This document shows, piece after piece, positions 59,150-64,000 of a stretch of 64,000 nt of DNA. The DNA comes from Carya illinoinensis (lineage: Eukaryota > Streptophyta > Magnoliopsida > Fagales > Juglandaceae): positions 18,047,501 through 18,111,500 of the forward strand of contig NC_056761.1 in assembly GCF_018687715.1 (NCBI RefSeq). The letters run 5' to 3'. Below the pieces are notes generated by a model. The model was not told where the DNA came from and searched no databases. It was given only the letters and a program-made list of their open reading frames with translations. The position numbers and the translations under genes were made by a program. Numbering within the stretch: the stretch's first letter is position 1; the number at the start of each line of letters is the position of its first letter.

Positions 59150-60110
59150 TTCGACTTCATCCTTGAGCAAAATCTTATTTATCTCCCCAATGGAAAGGGA
59201 ATTTCACAGGGTCTAATAATTCGGATAAACCCATTTGGTCATGGATAGATAGATATTTGATTTCCCAGAGGGGGGTATGTTATTTCCTGAAGTCTTTGAA
59301 TGGTCACACTATACATTTTTCTAGAGTGTGACCATGTTCAGGTGTAAATTATAGTTTAAGTTCGAGTGTCCCCAAGCTATGATTTGAAGTGTAAGTGAAA
59401 GGCTTGAAAAACTAACTCTAAAAGCTGACCTAAAGATCTAGAACAATGAAATGTTTGGCGATGCAAGAGAGAAGAAATGGTGTTGTTGAATGAGTTGAGT
59501 GCCTTGTGTACCCCTGAAAAAGAATCCTCGTTCTTTGAAGAGAGTAGAACTAATAAAAAGTTGGAAAAATTATACTCTTGAAGGAGGTTAGCTGGAGACA
59601 AAAATCATGGGCTTTGTGGTTGAGGGAAGGTGAAAAGTGCATGAGATCATTCTATTAGGTGACTAACTTGCACAGAAGGAGCAACTCTATTGCATCCTTA
59701 ATTATTTATTTTTCAATATTCACTAATGCTCTATAAGTTAGTGATTATATTATACAATAAGTGGTTATATTATACGAATCAATAAGAGGTTGTACACAAA
59801 AAAATCCCAATGGAGACCCAAGTTGAAAAGATTGCATTTTGATTCTCTGGGAACATAGGAGCACATTGCCTAGAAAGAATACTTGAGGAGAATGAGGTAG
59901 TGAAGACATCGAATTCAGATTAGGCCCTAGGTTCGGATGGTTATACAATGTCATTTTTCCTAACATGCTAGGATATGATAAAAGATGACCCGATGAGGGT
60001 TTTCATGACTTACGTGATAAAGGCCAATTTTTAGTCTTAGCGGAATTTATTTATTTTGAAGAAAGTAGGAGCAATTGATATAAAATATTTTCATCCCATT
60101 AGCCTTCTTT
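59150..60110 (+). pseudogene. LINE ORF2 fragment (plus strand)
   Basis: Readable pieces in shifted frames are DAREKK and RRNGVVEELSALCTPEKESS near 59460-59530 (the region between endonuclease and RT), then RILEENEVVKTSNSD near 59880, ALGSDGYTMSFF near 59930, and KKVGAIDIKYFHPISLLFL near 60060-60110, the RT start. The remaining RT is absent. Heavily decayed. Confidence 0.65.
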
Positions 60111-60189
60111 TTCTGATAAGTAATGATCATTTCACTAAGTCATATTTAAATTGCTAAAATGCACATTCCATGTACAATGATTGTGTGCA

Positions 60190-61990
60190 AGATACTCATC
60201 AAACTAGATAGAAAGAGATACAAGAAAGTCTTACTCGATCCTCAAAACTTTTGGTAATTCCTTTTCCTCCATATACACCATATGAGACATGTAAGAACCA
60301 TTTTCCACATTGTTGAGATTTGTGAACTACCTCCATGAGTTTAAAAGGTCCACTATGGTTATGGGCATAACTCAAGCCAAACCAACCCGGCTGAAAAAAT
60401 CATTCCATAGAGCACTAGCCACCTGACAATGTAGTTAAAGATGGTCCACAAGCTCCCCATTCCTTGGGCGCATATGGCACCCCTCAATCACACTAGTGTA
60501 TTTCCCTCAGATTGTCCATGGTAAGAATGATCCCAAAAGATGCTCGTTAAGATTTTTACCATTGACAACCTAAGGCCTCATTTGTTTTAACAATTCTTCT
60601 CAGCTCATCTCATTTAATTATTACAACTTTTTCAAATTCTCACACAAAATAAAATAAACAATTCAATTTTTTCAAATCTCAAAACAAAAATAATATTAAA
60701 AATATATATTCTAGTAACATTTTATTTAATTTTTAACGTTTATCTTAACTCATTCCATCTCATCTTATCTAATTTGCAAAAACAAAGGAGGCCTTGGTCT
60801 CCCATATTCTCTTCCAAGGAAAGGGGTTAGTATTATAAGGAATGAGGACTATGTAGGAAGAATGGACATTGAACTTTCTCGGATGGAGCCCAAAGTAGCT
60901 TATCTTCACCTTTTGTTCTCAAACTGGTGGAGTACAATAGACTAGAAATGTAGTGACCTAGAGCTCCCATTCATGAGTCACTCTAATGAAATAAACATTT
61001 CACCGAGGTGGTTTGCTAGTTGACTCTAGAAGATCTATTATCAAAGTATCCTTTGCTTGAGCCACCCTATATATCTCCATGCAAGCTTCTTGGGGAGCTT
61101 GACCACCACACCATTGATCATGCTAGGATTTGATCCTAGCATGCTTAGAAAACTTCCCGCACCATTTTATTATATTCTTCCATAATCTCACCTCATATGT
61201 TCTAAGATCTTATTAGAACACTCACCCATGAACTTCATACTTAACATCTACAACGATTCTCCATAGAGCCTCTCTGTCTCTCTCTCTCTCTAACTCATAG
61301 CGTTAAAGTTACTTCTCCAAGAATGCATGATTAATGCAAATCAAGTTTCAAACTCCTCACTCACCCTTGGGGATCGATGAACATACTTTAGCCTAGCTTA
61401 TCAGGTGAAATTTGAACTTTCTCCTGATTGATACTGAAGGAAGTCCTCTGCAGCTTTTCTAGGTGGTTAGGTACACTAACTAGAAGCTGAAATAAAGACA
61501 TCAAATATTTAGCCAGGTTGTAGAGAGTACACATGATCAAAGTAGTCCCAGTACCTTTTGATCAACACATTCTCTACCAATTAACCAGTCTTTGTTTGGT
61601 TGTCTCATTTATCCCATCCCAAATTGCCTTAGCCTTGTGAGTAGCCCCCAAAGGAAGACCCAGATATTTCATAAGTAAAGACAACACTTTACACCCAAAA
61701 TGCCTGCGAAACTATCCTTATTGCTTACTCAACAAGCTTAAATTTATTCAAATCAACCTTTAAACTTGAGACTGCCTTAAAGTATCAAAATAGAGTACAC
61801 ACAAAACAAAGGTGGTAGTCATCATAAAAGGATGTGAGGTTAATGTTACTAGGATTCCTATCTTCCATAGAAAAAGCTGAGAGAAGCCCTCCATCAACCA
61901 ACCCAAAGAACATTATACTAAGCCCTTCCATGACTATGACAAAAAGCAAGAGAGATAGTGGCTCTCTTGCTATTAGCTTTGTTGGGAGTT
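60190..61990 (-). pseudogene. LINE ORF2 fragment (minus strand)
   Basis: On the minus strand, from about 61820: a box near FYDD in place of FADD, then MKYLGLPLGATHKAKAIWDG near 61670-61610 and thumb-region sequence to about 61400. The zinc-binding region follows on both sides of an inserted MITE. LTCLIWCIWREKELPKVL lies at about 60290-60235. It lies tail-to-tail with the plus-strand LINE fragment at 59150. Many stops and shifts. Confidence 0.65.
60572..60795. mobile_element. MITE, family A, copy 2
   Basis: Terminal inverted repeats: left AAGGCCTCATTTGTTTT and right AAAACAAAGGAGGCCTT. The interior includes CAGCTCATCTCATTTAATTA and TTACAACTTTTTCAAATTC. It interrupts the zinc-binding region of the minus-strand LINE fragment, so it is younger than that fragment. 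Related to 54866-55072 in the opposite orientation. Confidence 0.85.
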
Positions 61991-61996
61991 TACAAA

Positions 61997-62510
61997 GTGC
62001 ATGTTTGGGATTGTGGTGGAAAATATAGCTTATAGCTTTAGGGCTTATAACTTTTAGCTTAAATAATAAGTTCTACTATTAAAAAGTTATTTACTGTTTG
62101 GTAACCATATGTTTAAAACACTTTAAAAAATGTTACATTTGTTTGGAAAAAAAATTAAAAAAGTGCTTAAATGGTGATCATTTGATTTTCTAAATATTAT
62201 GACCATATTCTTAAAAATTTGAAAATTGTGATTATCTAAAAGTTTTATGGGTATTTTCATTTATTGACAATCTTTTTAAAATTTGAATTACGTTCTGGAT
62301 TATTCGAAAAAACACATTTGAAGAAAAACATCATTATTCGAAAAAACACATTTGAGGATCCTCAAACCTACTTTTTGATATTAAAAAGCTTATTTGATAT
62401 TAAAAAGTAATTTAATATGTAACACTCAAATAGTCTAATTTTTTAGTTAAAGAGCTTTTCAGGCTATTTAAGCATTTTTTAAAACTCCTAACGCAACACC
62501 AAATAGGCCC
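61997..62510. mobile_element. MITE-like element, family B
   Basis: The left end is GTGCATGTTTGGGATTGTGG and the right end ACGCAACACCAAATAGGCCC, which are imperfect inverted repeats. The interior is AT-rich without coding potential and includes a 23-bp direct duplication (ATTATTCGAAAAAACACATTT, twice, about 62299 and 62333). It abuts the LINE fragment edge. Confidence 0.55.
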
Positions 62511-62527
62511 AAAATTATAACTAAAGT

Positions 62528-62937
62528 GTAACATCCCATTCTCCTGGGGTTAATAATAAAGTCATATTTAGAAATTTGGGAAACCGGGTGCTACTAACCG
62601 GGTGGTAGGCATAAAATATTCCATATAATAAATAGAGTCATTCTTTATCAAAATATTAAAAATATAAAAGAGAGTATGCGGAAGCACTTACTAAGATTTC
62701 TCGAACTTTGTACTATGAAAATCATAACTTAAAAACATGTACATGATCTAGGCTTTTGCCTTGCCTCCTTGGACCAAGTCCTGTCTTGCAGTTCTATCCT
62801 CATAAAGATCCTCACCTGGGGTGGTTAAAGCCATTTAAAGCATACAAAAACAAATTGAGTCATGTACTCAATAAGTAGTACATCATACAATAAACATAAT
62901 AAACATAGAGTTTTCTTAAAAGGCGTGCATACTTATA
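62528..62937. mobile_element. LTR-like sequence, part 1
   Basis: TGTAACATCCCATTCTCCTGG at 62528 resembles the TGTAACACCCC-type start of many gypsy LTRs. Sequence such as GATCCTCACCTGGGGTGG near 62811 also recalls such LTRs. No partner copy is available to confirm. Confidence 0.35.
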
Positions 62938-63420
62938 CTTTTTTTTTATAAGTAAAAATATAATATATATTAATAACTATAGGAGTAACCAAGTACATTG
63001 GACGTATACAAGGAAACACCTAGCCTATACTAGAGAGCCCCTAATGACCAATAAGCACGTGAAAATTAGAAATCTATCCAAAATACACCAAGCCCGTATG
63101 GGAATAGAACACACCTCCCCAATGCCAAACCCTTGTTTCTCGTAAGACTTATACTCCACCGGAAACTCCCTTTAGACTAATGCCCTCCCTTTAGTCTTCC
63201 CTTTACTTGAACTACCTCCTTTAGCATTGTAGTTGATTGCCCACACAAGACGCTTTAATACCTTGCTTTTCTTAAATCTTGATTTGATTTCAAGCGAGTG
63301 GCCTGCCTCAGTTGCAGTGAGTAGTGTTTTAAATTGGTCTTCACATCCTTCATATGAAATCTCCACACAATGCTGAATCTCGTTAACCATACGTAGAACC
63401 TAATCTGATGGTGAACCCGC
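62938..63420 (-). mobile_element. LINE-derived fragment
   Basis: It begins at a T-run (62939-62948), which would be the poly-A tail of a minus-strand LINE copy. The minus-strand frame 63390-63172 (EIQHCVEISYEGCEDQFKTL and INYNAKGGSSSKGKTKGRAL) resembles, from memory, the linker before the endonuclease of some woody-plant LINEs. Target duplications were not found. Confidence 0.35.
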
Positions 63421-64000
63421 TATATTGTTTATTGGGGGAAGAGAAACCAAGGGAATAACAATATCCCCAGACACAGTTCCCAATTGCACTCCCAACCCAA
63501 AACATTCCTCCTCACAAGGCACCAACGACAAACTCGCTGCATAACTCATTAAACTTGTATCTTCCTTTGTTTAATGGCTAGCACACCTTAATTCGTATGT
63601 GCAGGTTTGTGCACTAGATCCACTGCTTGTGGCCATAAGGGGAAACCGGTTAACTTATCATAACATACTATGGTGGACCACGCTTAGGTCTGTGGCTTGC
63701 ACATCCACCCATGATTGCATTGGTGCCATGCATCTCTTATGACCATTCTTAAAGCTTCTTTCATAACTTGTCTTATATCTTTCTTATCATGATGTATGTA
63801 GACCACATAATGACATAGCTCATCATAATTATAATTGAAAACATATCATGATACATGTAAAACACATAATAACATGACATTAAAAAATCATTTGCATCAT
63901 AACATAATAAGTCGACGTCAGGAGGAAACTTTAGGGTTTTGAGGAGACCTCCCGCCAAAGCCACATACAAGGCCGATGGGCTGCAGCAACTCCTTTGAGG
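63421..64000. other. Unassigned, possibly LTR-like sequence
   Basis: Rich in ACATAATAACATGACAT-type motifs, as often seen in gypsy LTRs, but no boundary or domain is visible before the window ends. Confidence 0.3.

Overview
This window is nuclear DNA of a flowering plant. It is AT-rich, has intron-containing genes with GT..AG splice sites, and consists mostly of decayed retrotransposons of plant lineages (Athila, Tat, SIRE and Ale-like elements, L1-type LINEs) with MITEs and microsatellites nested in them. A short MITE family seen twice (54866-55072 and 60572-60795) resembles, from memory, a family abundant in Fagales such as walnut and hickory. A woody eudicot is likely; the order is only a suggestion. 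No tRNA, rRNA, CRISPR array or bacterial-type system was found.

Three host genes can be supported. Two germin-like protein genes lie on the minus strand (15658-16507 and 32773-33586). They share the same two-exon structure, and both second exons are exactly 536 bp, so they look like a dispersed tandem pair pushed apart by insertions. The third is the 5' part of a SCY1-like pseudokinase gene (five exons, 55367-58507, plus strand). Its remaining exons are not in the window. A 5' fragment of another protein kinase gene, already broken, lies at about 17370-19590.

Layout: 1-4516 Athila-type RNase H/integrase and probable LTR; 4531-7140 Tat-type gag-protease remnant and LTR; 7430-13226 SIRE copia element (minus) with a clear LTR and primer site; 13227-15375 Ale-like copia fragment with a CACTA-type MITE; 15658-16618 germin-like gene 1; 16998-20174 kinase fragment between two fold-back MITEs; 21412-22241 truncated LINE with a nested MITE; 22573-32360 Tat element (minus) with an accessory gene on the opposite strand, a 72-bp minisatellite and rearranged LTRs; 32773-33700 germin-like gene 2; 34366-40795 full-length LINE (minus) with a 10-bp target duplication; 42057-44140 chromovirus-like reverse transcriptase relic; 45543-50264 second LINE (plus) with a 9-bp target duplication; 51960-52235 tRNA-derived SINE; 52480-53970 LTR and copia RNase H pieces; 55146-58507 SCY1-like gene; 59150-64000 LINE fragments, MITEs and LTR-like sequence, which may be the interior of a long intron.

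No retroelement here has an intact coding capacity. Several lost function by G-to-A or C-to-T transitions at catalytic codons (Asp to Asn) and by Trp-to-stop changes, the pattern expected from deamination of methylated cytosine. The most unusual structures are the antisense accessory gene and minisatellite in the 22.6-32.3 kb element, the alternating LTR/hairpin copies at its ends, and the kinase fragment flanked by fold-back MITEs.
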